Shown here: positions 16,789-25,748 of the stretch, piece by piece
How the letters are laid out: each line of letters opens with the position of its first letter
Numbering within the stretch: position 1 is the stretch's first letter
Origin: Clostridiales bacterium
Lineage (GTDB): Bacteria > Bacillota > Clostridia > Peptostreptococcales > Acidaminobacteraceae
Assembly: GCA_016342415.1 (NCBI GenBank)
Contig: JAEIOD010000006.1
Span: forward strand, 124,001 to 188,000
Direction of reading: 5' to 3'
DNA length: 64,000 nucleotides
Translations under genes and position numbers: made by a program
Notes under the pieces: generated by a model
Database searches by the model: none
Seen by the model: the letters and a program-made list of their open reading frames with translations, nothing else
What the model was told of the DNA's origin: nothing

Positions 16789-18945
16789 CTATTCATCACT
16801 AAGAATAAAGTTTGTCATTATTAGTATCTTTTGTAGTAATTCCAATCTCAGTATAGATTCCTCGGAATTGTATAATTCTAGCGTTGCAGGCGACATACCA
16901 CATATTACTGGTACATCTTCTGATATATCTCCACCAGCTGATGGAAATAATTTTGTATCTACCCCAAATGGTATCTGAAGATCCTCATATACATTCATTA
17001 GTTTCATAATAAGTTCTTGTTGGTTTTCGTTTTTATTCATCGGCGGTCTGACTTCCAAAGTTCCAACAGTAGATTTTATACTTTTTGAAGTAGACTTAAA
17101 CATACTCTTAATTTCCGCTTCCATTTCATCAGCCAAATTAGAATCTACATAGGTCATGCATAATGTTAATGTAATTTTATGAGCAAGCATCATGTGATTA
17201 TTTTGTAATTTAAAATCATTGACAGCAACAGAAAACTTGTCTAAATTTTTTATCTTTTCCTTAATTGTATTTATCTTTTCTGTTGTCCAGAAATATATAT
17301 CAGTAGAGTTACTTTTTCTTCCAATAGAAACCGGGCTTCTTTCAACAACTATTTTAATTTTTCTAAGTCCTCTACGTTGATTTACAATTTTATTTCCAGC
17401 TGTACCGGGTTGAAGTACAATTACTTCTTTTGCCAACTTGCTCATTTGATTTAGTATTTTACCACTATACCTCATACCAATACTTTCATCAGTATATGCA
17501 AATACGCCTATTTTTTTATCATTTATATTGCTATAAGTTTTTATAGCCTTTAATGATTCCAACGCACATGTCATACCAGCATTCGTTGATCCAACACCTT
17601 CACCAAATATTCGTCCACCTTCAATTCTAAATTCAGCAATTCTATCAGATGGTCTTGGTGGATAGTCAGTAGGTATAACGAGTAAAACCCCACCTTCATA
17701 CCCAGCTTCCGTCTCCCATGCCCATGCAGAATTATAATTTGTAAACGAATCCACATGTTTAAGACCTAGATTCTCAAATTTACCATCAAGTGCTTTCATA
17801 AGTTTTGTGATTCCAAGAGGATGGTCACTGTCACGCGAAAAATTAGTCCAGTATTTCAGTTCGTTTTCCACTTTTTGCCTATTTTTAGTGAAGTACTCAA
17901 AAATATCATTCTTTTCATTGATTACTTCAAGAGAATCTGCTTCTCCATTATTTACAGATTCTCCAAAATATCTTTTACTTGCTACTGAAATTAATTCTTC
18001 AACCAAGTTTTTGTAATCATATCCTGCTTTTTCAGCAGCCATTACATAAGATGCTCCTGGCGAAAGACTTGCCATCGAATTAATTTCCAAAACATAAGGA
18101 TTACCTTCTTTATCAATTCTAAAATCTATTCTAGCACTATCATTACAACCCAGCGCTTTAAAAGTAGCGATTGCAAGAGACTGAATATATTCAGTTTCTG
18201 AATCCGTCAAAGCAGCTGGACATTTTTTTACTATTCTACTAGCTCCTTTTGTACTTTTATCCTCATAAGTAAAAATTTTGGTTCCTTCTTTAAATATTAA
18301 CTCAAGTGGTGGTAAAGCTCTGACGGGATCATTGCCAAGCACGCCAACATTGATTTCGCGGCCATCAATGTACTCTTCAACTAGCGTTGCACCACCAAAC
18401 ATTTTATAAATTACTTCTGCACCACTTCGAAGTTCCTCTTCAGAGTTAACAATTTGAAGTCCATATGATACGGACTCATTTTTAGGTTTGACAATCAGTG
18501 GGTAGTTCAAATTCTCAAGAAACAAATCATCAGGCTTCTCGAGTATTGCATATCTTGGTGTCGGAATTCCCTTTTGTATTAAAATCATCTTAGTGATGAC
18601 CTTATCCAGTGCAAGACCTTGACTTAGTGGATCTGAACCAATATAAGGAATACCGACCATTTCTAAAATGCTTGGAATATGAGTGTACCTTGCTTTACCT
18701 TGTATTCCATAACTTAAATTAAAAACAAGACCAGGTCTTTCACCAGATAATACTGCAGGCATATACTCTTCCAAGTTTCTAATGATATTTTTATCACCTT
18801 CAAAAGTTTTTACTTGATGACCACACTGTTTAATAGCATCTTTAATTGCTGCTATAGTCTTTAAACCATACTTTTCTCTATTTGGTAATCCAAATAAATT
18901 TATGACCTCTTGACTCTCTCTATTATAAACAATTGCTATTTTCAT
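16789..18945 (-). CDS. D-Ala-D-Ala ligase-like ATP-grasp fused to an M20-peptidase-like domain
   Basis: Residues 1-335 form a Ddl-type ATP-grasp ligase: VFNLSYGIQG, HIPSILEMVGIPYIGSDPL, LIVKPKNESVSYGL, EEYIDGREINVGVLG, and ARIDFRID...LEINSMASLSP with the Mg ligands. Residues 355-718 follow the M20 (ArgE/DapE/CPG2) plan, including IFGEGVGSTNAGM, FAYTDESIG, the VNQRRGLRKIKI dimerisation start and SAGGDISEDVPVICGM. However, the usual metal ligands (His of GHxD, Asp of GxxDxKG) read Thr and Thr/Asn. The second half is therefore probably not a standard peptidase. It may be a peptide-bond-forming enzyme with a binding domain; the product is unknown. Monocistronic. Confidence 0.78.
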   Translation of the reverse strand: MKIAIVYNRESQEVINLFGLPNREKYGLKTIAAIKDAIKQCGHQVKTFEGDKNIIRNLEEYMPAVLSGERPGLVFNLSYGIQGKARYTHIPSILEMVGIPYIGSDPLSQGLALDKVITKMILIQKGIPTPRYAILEKPDDLFLENLNYPLIVKPKNESVSYGLQIVNSEEELRSGAEVIYKMFGGATLVEEYIDGREINVGVLGNDPVRALPPLELIFKEGTKIFTYEDKSTKGASRIVKKCPAALTDSETEYIQSLAIATFKALGCNDSARIDFRIDKEGNPYVLEINSMASLSPGASYVMAAEKAGYDYKNLVEELISVASKRYFGESVNNGEADSLEVINEKNDIFEYFTKNRQKVENELKYWTNFSRDSDHPLGITKLMKALDGKFENLGLKHVDSFTNYNSAWAWETEAGYEGGVLLVIPTDYPPRPSDRIAEFRIEGGRIFGEGVGSTNAGMTCALESLKAIKTYSNINDKKIGVFAYTDESIGMRYSGKILNQMSKLAKEVIVLQPGTAGNKIVNQRRGLRKIKIVVERSPVSIGRKSNSTDIYFWTTEKINTIKEKIKNLDKFSVAVNDFKLQNNHMMLAHKITLTLCMTYVDSNLADEMEAEIKSMFKSTSKSIKSTVGTLEVRPPMNKNENQQELIMKLMNVYEDLQIPFGVDTKLFPSAGGDISEDVPVICGMSPATLELYNSEESILRLELLQKILIMTNFILSDE

Positions 18946-20628
18946 TATTTTCTCCTACTACTTTAATGTCTTTTAGACTACTTCATTTGATTGTTAGTAG
19001 TCTAATAAATTATTGATAAATCTATTCGTCTTCATCTTGAGGAATGGCTAAATGTGGCTAGTATCACAAAAAAGTTATATTTAGGAAAAAGAAGTCCAAC
19101 TTAATAAAAGGTGTCACCATGCCTTACTAAGGATATCGATAGAAATTTACTGGTTCATTCAACAGTATCATTCTCATTTCGATCTAAATGCCTACTTAGA
19201 AGATTTGAAATTCCACCTAGTCTACTATATATTATCTAAAAAAGAAACGTAGTTATCATGATAACAACGTAGAATTAACTACAATGATAAAGAATCTATA
19301 CATATGGTTCCTTTAGGTTGTAGAATTGAATATAAACAACCCAATGTACATCCAAATACAATTAATTCCCTAACCACTTGAATATGTAACTATCATAGTT
19401 ATAATTTATATCATCTTTTATACAGTCTCACTTATGAGTCACTTCTTTGGCGGCACCATATACTGCATAGTGGCTTTGCTCGACTTAACAATTTGATCAA
19501 ACATTGCTGTATTTCTTTTAACTTCATCGTTAGTACTTTTCTTTTGCATTTGCTTTAACTTATAAATTTTATCATCATCTTTATCATGTTCCATAATTTA
19601 TTTCACCTTTCATTATAAATCATTTTCGATTAGAACTTCACTGAACTGCTCTTAAGAAGCATCTATAATCATCACTCTTTATTGACCCAATTACATACAG
19701 TCGCTTATTAAACATTTATAAAATCAAATACAGTTAGATTCATATCATTTCTCTATATACCGAGAATAAGTCTATCAATCTTATTGTTCCAAAATTCGAG
19801 AATCATAATCTCACAGATTTCTTTAACCATATTCATATACGCTTATTCCATTTGAAGACATACAGCTTAAATCATGATCATTTTCAAATCAATATACTTG
19901 ATAGTCTTCATAATATATTCAGAACTGTAATTTTCTTTAGATTTCAGTTCTTCCTTTTTTCCTTTTTCAAATCTTTCCTTTACTATAAAAAATTCTGTTT
20001 TTCACTAGATAAATCTTCTTTTCCATTTTTATAAATCAAATCATTAAATTAGTTAATTTCATCAATTTTCCTTGTATACCGCATTACATTCTTTGTATTT
20101 AATGCCATTTATTTATATTTAGAGTACAAAAAAACATCACCCTATATGGTGAACTTAAATAGTCATCAGCTTTCACAAACAAAGTATTCAAGCACATAAT
20201 TCAATAATAGCAGTCATGCCTTACAATCAACCTATTTTATTTTAATCTTATCCTATAAGCAATACTCCTATGCAACAAATATGATGTGTTGACAATCCAC
20301 AAGATTCTTTACCACAGTATACTTGACTTTCAGTAACCGAATCAAAATTGACTTTTAGAAAGTATCTTATAAAACTCTTCAATACCTAAAGTAATCAACT
20401 TCACCTCAGTAATAAACTAAAACCCTAGTAGTTTCAAAAAAAACTCAATTCTTAGTTGTATTATAATCCCACTTTTATTATTTGTAAATAGTTTTTTTCT
20501 GAACAAAAATTGTTTTTTTGATAATAGTTTTAAGTTTTTAAAACAATTGCGATTGTTCCGTCTAATTGCCACTACTACTGCATGACAACGTTTTCCTGAT
20601 GTGCCTATAAAAATTTATATCAATTGTA
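18946..20628. other. Gene-poor AT-rich interval
   Basis: Only one small ORF (19439-19594) is supported. Also visible are a hairpin TTAGACTAC/GTAGTCTAA (18973-19005) in the likely 5' leader of the ATP-grasp gene, a 14-bp palindrome GTTATCATGATAAC (19252-19265), and an open frame of about 35 codons ending near 19250 (EIYWFIQQYHSHFD, transposase-like flavour, not provable). The remainder shows only short broken frames, consistent with decayed DNA. Confidence 0.45.
19439..19594 (-). CDS. Small hypothetical protein, 51 residues
   Basis: ATG at 19594 is preceded by AAAGGTGA at a usable distance. The product is highly charged and probably helical (EHDKDDDKIYKLKQMQKKS, then VKRNTAMFDQIVKS), ending MVPPKK. 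No membrane segment and no family recognised. It lies alone in an otherwise empty interval; the SD and protein-like composition support it, but it could be a residual fragment. Confidence 0.45.
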   Translation of the reverse strand: MEHDKDDDKIYKLKQMQKKSTNDEVKRNTAMFDQIVKSSKATMQYMVPPKK

Positions 20629-20657
20629 TTTACAAATCTAAAATTCAGGAGTATAAT
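20629..20657 (+). promoter_or_regulatory. Sigma-A-type promoter of the small acidic protein gene
   Basis: TTTACA (20629-20634), a 17-base spacer and a perfect TATAAT (20652-20657) precede a leader of about 105 bases before the ATG. Confidence 0.75.
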
Positions 20658-20768
20658 ACCCATTAATAAACAGTGTATGTGTTTATTAGTCCAGAGTGCT
20701 TATTTAATATTTGGATTATTAGATGAAAGAATGTATAGTTCATTCTTTATTGTAGGAGGAAACAATTA

Positions 20769-21017
20769 ATGAAAACTTTTAATAAAAGTACCTTTCAAAA
20801 CATTTTAAAAAGAGTAGATTTTCAAAATGAATACGACTTTGAAACATTTTCAGAAAGTTTATTGGAGTATTTTGATGTTTTAACAGAAGGTGATACTGAA
20901 GAAATTATTGACTATCTTGATAATGATTTGGGTATTTCATCGGATTCTGATATTCATGGCTTATCAACATCCGGAATAAAAGATTTGTGTGAATTCATTA
21001 ATGATCTATTAGATTAA
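20769..21017 (+). CDS. Small acidic hypothetical protein
   Basis: 82 residues, strongly acidic (EYDFETFSESLLEYFDVL, then EEIIDYLDNDLG and CEFINDLLD) and probably all-helical; no family recognised. It is a complete transcription unit: near-consensus promoter, long 5' leader with an imperfect AATGAACTATACATTCTTTC-like fold region, an AGGAGG SD and a strong terminator, implying high expression. The acidity suggests a protein-binding or nucleic-acid-mimic role, which is speculation. Confidence 0.75.
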   Translation: MKTFNKSTFQNILKRVDFQNEYDFETFSESLLEYFDVLTEGDTEEIIDYLDNDLGISSDSDIHGLSTSGIKDLCEFINDLLD

Positions 21018-21038
21018 AACAATTAAAGCATTAACTTT

Positions 21039-21061
21039 CCCTTCCAATTATTTTGGAAGGG
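21039..21061 (+). terminator. Terminator of the small acidic protein gene
   Basis: CCCTTCCAA/TTGGAAGGG with a five-base loop and a TTTTT tail; canonical. Confidence 0.9.
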
Positions 21062-21091
21062 TTTTTAGTCATATGTTCATCAATTTAAAAC

Positions 21092-21128
21092 AGGAAATGG
21101 TCATGACATGACGTCATGACCATTTCCT
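21092..21128 (-). terminator. Long perfect hairpin at the end of the 339-residue gene
   Basis: AGGAAATGGTCATGAC/GTCATGACCATTTCCT is a 16-bp perfect stem with a five-base loop. It overlaps the TAG stop at 21127 and is followed by TGTTTTAAA on the minus strand. Confidence 0.8.
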
Positions 21129-22146
21129 ATTTAAGCTGACATTCCAGCGACATCAATTCAAATATCGTATCTTCATTTAACTCTGTTACTAATTTACTTC
21201 GGTAGTAATTACCTAAATCATCTCTACCTTTGATACCATCAATTCTAACCTGTGTCCACGAGTATTTCTTTCTTTTGGTAAACAAATCATAATCTACAAT
21301 CCTATCGCCATGGCTATTGTATTCGAGTCCTAGAGCAATTTTCTTGATCTCCAAAGGTTCTAGATAGGTAAACAATCTGACTTGATAAACACCAACACTT
21401 AAAAAGGCTAAAGCTGCATCTCTTCCCCAAGACTCACCTAATATAAGTCCACAATCCAATTCATTCAAAATCATTGCAAGACGTTTATAATGCAAATCAT
21501 ATCGTTCATAAGAATCGTATATTTTTATCACCAACTCAGCCCAATCTTTATTATCTATACTCGCATTGATGTATTTAACACGGTGATTATTTAGAAATTT
21601 AGAAAGTTCCTTATATTGCTGTTTGGAATATATTGCATGATGATTCATATCATCGATTCCCAGCGGACCACTAATTCTCTTCTCGGTAAACAGTATCATT
21701 GTGCCAATACCATAGCCTTCAAACATACCTTTAGCAGAGATCATCTCACCAACAATGTCTTTATTAACCGTTTGAATATACTTTTCATGATCACCTGTTG
21801 TTCTCATCACAATCATTCGTGGTGTGGCTCTGATATTTTCAATTTTTAAAGCTTCTTTATTTTGAAAAAGTTTAATCAACAACTCTTCACTGTATTCATT
21901 TATCACAACTATATATTCAAAATCCTCATACTCAAATGAGAGTTTTGGTTCAATCTTCTTAGTAAACATTAATACCGTTGACGCATCATTTAATAAACCA
22001 ATCATATTGATGTATTCATTGTACATCTGAGAAGATTTATTTAAGTGCATCTGAAATGAAAATATTTCTTTCATCCTTTCAACAGAAATTTTACAGTTGC
22101 CACTTTGAATAATTAAATGTTTTGGACCTTCTCTAACTATATTCAT
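21127..22146 (-). CDS. Uncharacterised protein paired with a metallophosphoesterase
   Basis: A soluble 339-residue protein I do not recognise. The N-terminal 110 residues look alpha/beta (NIVREGPKHLIIQSGNCKIS). The middle has GYGIGTMILFTEKRISGPLG and the C-terminal part has GLILGESWGRDAALAFLSVG and a basic FTKRKKYSWTQVR. No signal peptide or membrane segment. It lies ten bases downstream of the metallophosphoesterase gene, so the two are one operon; a shared substrate is likely but unknown. Confidence 0.65.
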   Translation of the reverse strand: MNIVREGPKHLIIQSGNCKISVERMKEIFSFQMHLNKSSQMYNEYINMIGLLNDASTVLMFTKKIEPKLSFEYEDFEYIVVINEYSEELLIKLFQNKEALKIENIRATPRMIVMRTTGDHEKYIQTVNKDIVGEMISAKGMFEGYGIGTMILFTEKRISGPLGIDDMNHHAIYSKQQYKELSKFLNNHRVKYINASIDNKDWAELVIKIYDSYERYDLHYKRLAMILNELDCGLILGESWGRDAALAFLSVGVYQVRLFTYLEPLEIKKIALGLEYNSHGDRIVDYDLFTKRKKYSWTQVRIDGIKGRDDLGNYYRSKLVTELNEDTIFELMSLECQLK

Positions 22147-22156
22147 TCTTTTTCTC

Positions 22157-22756
22157 CTAAAATCCTAACTTGAATTTTTTTTGTCTGAAATAATCTGTAT
22201 CCTTTGGGTACGGTATATCTATAACCTTCCCCGAACTCGTATCTATGATATGAATAGCAGATAGTCCGTTTAGAACACAAGAGTCACCACTTTTATCTGT
22301 TGGTACACTCGGACTATGTCCATAAAGAAAATAGTCTGCCTTCTCACCTGAGAACATCATATGTTTATGAGCAAAACAATAGTTCTTTTTTTCAATTGTA
22401 ATCAAAGTCTTATCAAATAAGAATTCATTCAACTGAAGATACTTGTTAATAATGGTTTCATCATCATGATTTCCAATGGAAATAAGTATTTGATCTGGTT
22501 GACGGCTCCTCAAAATAGTCAATAATTTTTCTACTCTTTTTTCATATATGCCTATTTCTTGACGTGATAATTCCAATTTTATATTATCCACCAAATCACC
22601 AGTATGAATGATTATATCAGGTTCTATAAGTTTGATCAGCCTTTTTATATATGGAAATATAATATCGGGTGTATCAGTCAAATGCATAATTGTTTTCTTA
22701 AATCCATAAACCTCTTTGGGTATCTTTTGCTTCATCCATAAATCAAATATATTCAT
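22157..22756 (-). CDS. Calcineurin-like metallophosphoesterase
   Basis: 199 residues with the metallophosphoesterase series IMHLTDTP (variant of DxH), HTGDLVDN (GDxxDN), ISIGNHDDE (GNHD), FAHKHM and YGHSPS (GHxx). It acts on a phosphoester in the cytoplasm; the first motif is atypical, with DTP where most have DxH. SD GAGGAG precedes the start. First gene of the pair with the uncharacterised gene at 21127-22146. Confidence 0.82.
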   Translation of the reverse strand: MNIFDLWMKQKIPKEVYGFKKTIMHLTDTPDIIFPYIKRLIKLIEPDIIIHTGDLVDNIKLELSRQEIGIYEKRVEKLLTILRSRQPDQILISIGNHDDETIINKYLQLNEFLFDKTLITIEKKNYCFAHKHMMFSGEKADYFLYGHSPSVPTDKSGDSCVLNGLSAIHIIDTSSGKVIDIPYPKDTDYFRQKKFKLGF

Positions 22757-22818
22757 TAGATTTCTCCTCTATAATACTATTATAGTACCATATGCATTGT
22801 AAATATCATCTGGAAACA

Positions 22819-22849
22819 AAAAAATCCTAGAATTAATCCAAGATTTTTT
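22819..22849 (-). terminator. Terminator after the DUF1186 gene
   Basis: On the minus strand AAAAAATCTTGG pairs with CTAGGATTTTTT (two wobble pairs) around a seven-base loop. It ends in a T-run. Confidence 0.7.
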
Positions 22850-22880
22850 AAATTTGATTTTTTTTATTTCTATATAATGA

Positions 22881-23618
22881 TTACTCTTCGCTATTATTCA
22901 TATACGCACTGAAATATCCAATACTATCTGTGATAGGCATAAAACGTTTGTCTTCTTTAAAACGTTTCATTATCTTATCCTTCTTTTGTTTTAAAACGCG
23001 GTCCACTAGTTCTACAGGAATCATTTCCTCATTAATACTTTCATTTTTATAAGCATTTCTTATATGAGATTCTATTGATCTGGGATGAATATTTAGAACA
23101 CATGCAGTTGCAACGCCCATTGTAAAAGGAGACATATCATCTCTTTCATATAGTTTTTTAAACTTTTTCAGACAGAGTTCTCGATCGATCACACCTCTTT
23201 GTAACATCGTTAAATAAGCTTGTATCGCAGAAGCGATTGCCAGTTCAGATTGTTCTTCATCATCTATAATTGCATCTAATAACAAAACATCCTCACAGAC
23301 ACTTCCAAGAGCTACAGGGAATAACACTTCATAAAAATCTCCAAACACAACTTCTAAAAGTTCTAAATCACAATCAAACAACTTAACCAATCTTGAAAAC
23401 AACTCTTTTTCCTTAAGCTCAGCTAACATCAGAACACTCAATACCGGTCCAAACGATCCTTCATATTGCTCAAAATAACCATCTTCAAAAACTTGGTCTA
23501 CTATCTTTAACAAATGTGGTATGCTTTCTGATTTATAATTCAAACATATTTCAATAGCTTCTGTGGGTATCTCTTCTACAGCTTCTAGTATTTTATTGAT
23601 ATTCTCTTGTATTGCCAT
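22881..23618 (-). CDS. DUF1186 family protein
   Basis: 245 residues, mostly helical and repetitive (IPHLLKIVDQVFEDGYFEQY, LLEVVFGDFYEVLFPVALGS), fitting DUF1186, a HEAT-like family of unknown function. Some relatives carry a C-terminal SEC-C zinc motif; this one does not. It starts ten bases after the GTPase gene and is followed by its own terminator, so it is the last gene of the mtnN-GTPase cluster. Confidence 0.75.
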   Translation of the reverse strand: MAIQENINKILEAVEEIPTEAIEICLNYKSESIPHLLKIVDQVFEDGYFEQYEGSFGPVLSVLMLAELKEKELFSRLVKLFDCDLELLEVVFGDFYEVLFPVALGSVCEDVLLLDAIIDDEEQSELAIASAIQAYLTMLQRGVIDRELCLKKFKKLYERDDMSPFTMGVATACVLNIHPRSIESHIRNAYKNESINEEMIPVELVDRVLKQKKDKIMKRFKEDKRFMPITDSIGYFSAYMNNSEE

Positions 23619-23628
23619 TATACTCTCC

Positions 23629-25521
23629 TTACTTTATGCAATGCATATGGTTTTTTGCCTCATTCCAAGGGATGGTATACCCCTTGCCTTTGGCACAAAA
23701 TATTGATGAAGATGGGTATTCGTCATCGGTTATTTTATCATAAGCAATGGATTCTATCACATCTTCTGGATTATGACAGATATCATATCCAATTACTTTC
23801 AGTCTAAGTCTGCCTCTACCACTTGTGATATTGCTCAGTCTCATATTATAATCTTTAAAAGTCGCTACAGGAACAAAAGCTTTTATGATAACAAATTCTC
23901 CATCTTGTATCGGTGGCTCAGCAGTCCCATTAAGTGTTGTAATATCAGTCATGACTTTGCCCATATCTGTAAATGGAATTTTAATAATTGCTTGATAAAT
24001 AGGTTCTAATAGAATATTCTCAGCTTGTTCTAAACCTTGTCTTATCGCTCTAATTGTCGCTTCTCTGAAGTCACCACCTGAAGTATGTTTGTTATGTCCT
24101 CTTCCAGTCATTAAAGTAATCTTTAAATCAGTGATTTCTGAGCCTGTTAAAATTCCTCTATGTAATTTCTCGAAAACATGATGTTTGACCAAATTTTGAT
24201 GTCCTACATGTAAATGATCGGTCGAACATTTTGACTCAAAAGTGATACCGTCACCTTTTTTATTAGGTTCCAACTTCAAGATGACTTCTGCGTAATGTTT
24301 TAATGGTTCAAAATGGCCACACCCTATTACTGTGTCTTTTATAGTTTCCTTGTAGATGATTTTAGGATCTTCAAACTTTACTTGATACCCAAATCTTGCT
24401 GGTATGACTTCTTCAAGAATTTCAAGTTGAATGATGCCCATAATGCCTAACGTTATTTCTTTTTTTGATGAATACTCTACTAAAAGTGAAGGATCTTCCT
24501 CTTCCAACATTTTCATATCTCTATAAACATCTTTAGGATTCATACACTTATCGAATTCAACTTTTGTTTTAAGCGTTGGATGCATTTCAAAAGAGATAAT
24601 TTGATCTGTACCGAATGTATCTCCTACTTTTAGATTTTGTATGCCTATCACTGCACAGACATCGCCAGCATAAACTGTTTGAACCGTTTCAAATTTGGTA
24701 CCAAAGTATCTTCTGATTTCAGTGACTTTTTCATCACCCAATATATCCCTAACAGATAACATGCCTGAGTTTAATTTAATAAAAGTCTGTCTCAATTTAT
24801 TATCATATTTAATTTTATAGACCACACCTGATAAAATTTCATTTGGATAGTCTGTTACAGTCAGTTGATGTAATACCTCTAAAAAATAATCTATCCCTAT
24901 ATCTTTTAAAGCTGAACCTGATAAGACAGGTCTTAACTGACACTTTTTTACTTCTCTTTTAGTTTCGCTGATGTATAACTTATCCTCAAATCGTTCTTCA
25001 AAATATGCTTCCATAAGCACTTCAGAATACTCCGCTAATGCTTCATAAGGCAATTTTTTATCAAAGAATACACAATTACCAAAAGTATGATCTAATTCGC
25101 TTATGACTTGTGTAACATCTGCATGAGAAGCATCTACTTTGTTGATAAAAAAGAAAATTGGTTTCCTAGCTTTTTCCAACAACTCATAAACCGTTTCAGT
25201 ATGACTTTGAATACCATCAATAGCACTGATAATTATGATTGCATAATCAATGATACCAATTGAACGTTCCATTTCAGCAGAAAAATCCACATGTCCTGGT
25301 GTGTCTATCAGATAATAGTCATCTTCTTTATACTTGAAATAAGCCTGATCGGAAAAGATTGTAATACCTCTTCTTTTTTCTATATCATGAGTATCTAGAA
25401 GTGTGTTTTTATGATCTACCCTACCAACCGATCTAATCATATCGGTATGAAATAGTAATTGTTCCGAAAATGTGGTTTTCCCTGCATCAACATGTGCAAA
25501 TATCCCAATCGTTTTTTTCAT
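23629..25521 (-). CDS. TetM/TetO-like translational GTPase
   Basis: 630 residues with an EF-G/TetM layout: P-loop AHVDAGKTTFSEQLL, switch RRGITI, DTPGHVDF, NKVD, GSAL, then domain II-V ending with DMRLSNITSGRGRL-type sequence. It resembles the broad clostridial group annotated as tetracycline ribosome protection; many members do not confer resistance and act on stalled ribosomes. The ATG at 25521 follows GGAG by six bases. A terminator ends only a few bases before the SD, suggesting attenuation. Confidence 0.85.
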   Translation of the reverse strand: MKKTIGIFAHVDAGKTTFSEQLLFHTDMIRSVGRVDHKNTLLDTHDIEKRRGITIFSDQAYFKYKEDDYYLIDTPGHVDFSAEMERSIGIIDYAIIIISAIDGIQSHTETVYELLEKARKPIFFFINKVDASHADVTQVISELDHTFGNCVFFDKKLPYEALAEYSEVLMEAYFEERFEDKLYISETKREVKKCQLRPVLSGSALKDIGIDYFLEVLHQLTVTDYPNEILSGVVYKIKYDNKLRQTFIKLNSGMLSVRDILGDEKVTEIRRYFGTKFETVQTVYAGDVCAVIGIQNLKVGDTFGTDQIISFEMHPTLKTKVEFDKCMNPKDVYRDMKMLEEEDPSLLVEYSSKKEITLGIMGIIQLEILEEVIPARFGYQVKFEDPKIIYKETIKDTVIGCGHFEPLKHYAEVILKLEPNKKGDGITFESKCSTDHLHVGHQNLVKHHVFEKLHRGILTGSEITDLKITLMTGRGHNKHTSGGDFREATIRAIRQGLEQAENILLEPIYQAIIKIPFTDMGKVMTDITTLNGTAEPPIQDGEFVIIKAFVPVATFKDYNMRLSNITSGRGRLRLKVIGYDICHNPEDVIESIAYDKITDDEYPSSSIFCAKGKGYTIPWNEAKNHMHCIK

Positions 25522-25536
25522 GTTTTTCTCCAAAAA

Positions 25537-25557
25537 AATCCCTTCATCGAAGGGATT
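25537..25557 (-). terminator. Terminator/attenuator between the 58-residue ORF and the GTPase gene
   Basis: On the minus strand AATCCCTT/AAGGGATT (loop CGATG) is followed by TTTTTT and directly by the GTPase SD. The stop codon of the upstream small ORF (25556-25558) lies in its 5' arm, so a ribosome there would block the hairpin. Confidence 0.7.
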
Positions 25558-25732
25558 ACTTGATTTCTAATTTTCTTAAATTCTCTTTGGCTTCTTCAAA
25601 ATCAGCACCAAGGTTTTCTGTAAAGAATGGCTGGTTATATACATAACCAAAAGTGGTTGAACTCACAGTACCTGATAAACCTAACTCTTTTACAAGTTCT
25701 TTGAATTCCGCTATTTCTTCTAATAAACCCAT
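25556..25732 (-). CDS. Small hypothetical protein, 58 residues, upstream of the GTPase
   Basis: A good SD (AAGGAGG) precedes the ATG at 25732. The product is soluble (GLLEEIAEFKELVKELGLSG, then FGYVYNQPFFTENLGADFEE, ending NLRKLEIK) and looks like a folded protein rather than a random leader. It starts 16 bases after the mtnN stop. No family recognised. Because its stop overlaps the terminator of the GTPase gene, its translation may also set GTPase expression. Confidence 0.7.
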   Translation of the reverse strand: MGLLEEIAEFKELVKELGLSGTVSSTTFGYVYNQPFFTENLGADFEEAKENLRKLEIK

Positions 25733-25748
25733 AAGTCCTCCTTGTCTC

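Noticed and set aside
19130..19250. Transposase fragment
   Set aside because: A 35-codon frame has a vaguely integrase-like end, but no catalytic motif, terminal repeat or target duplication is visible.
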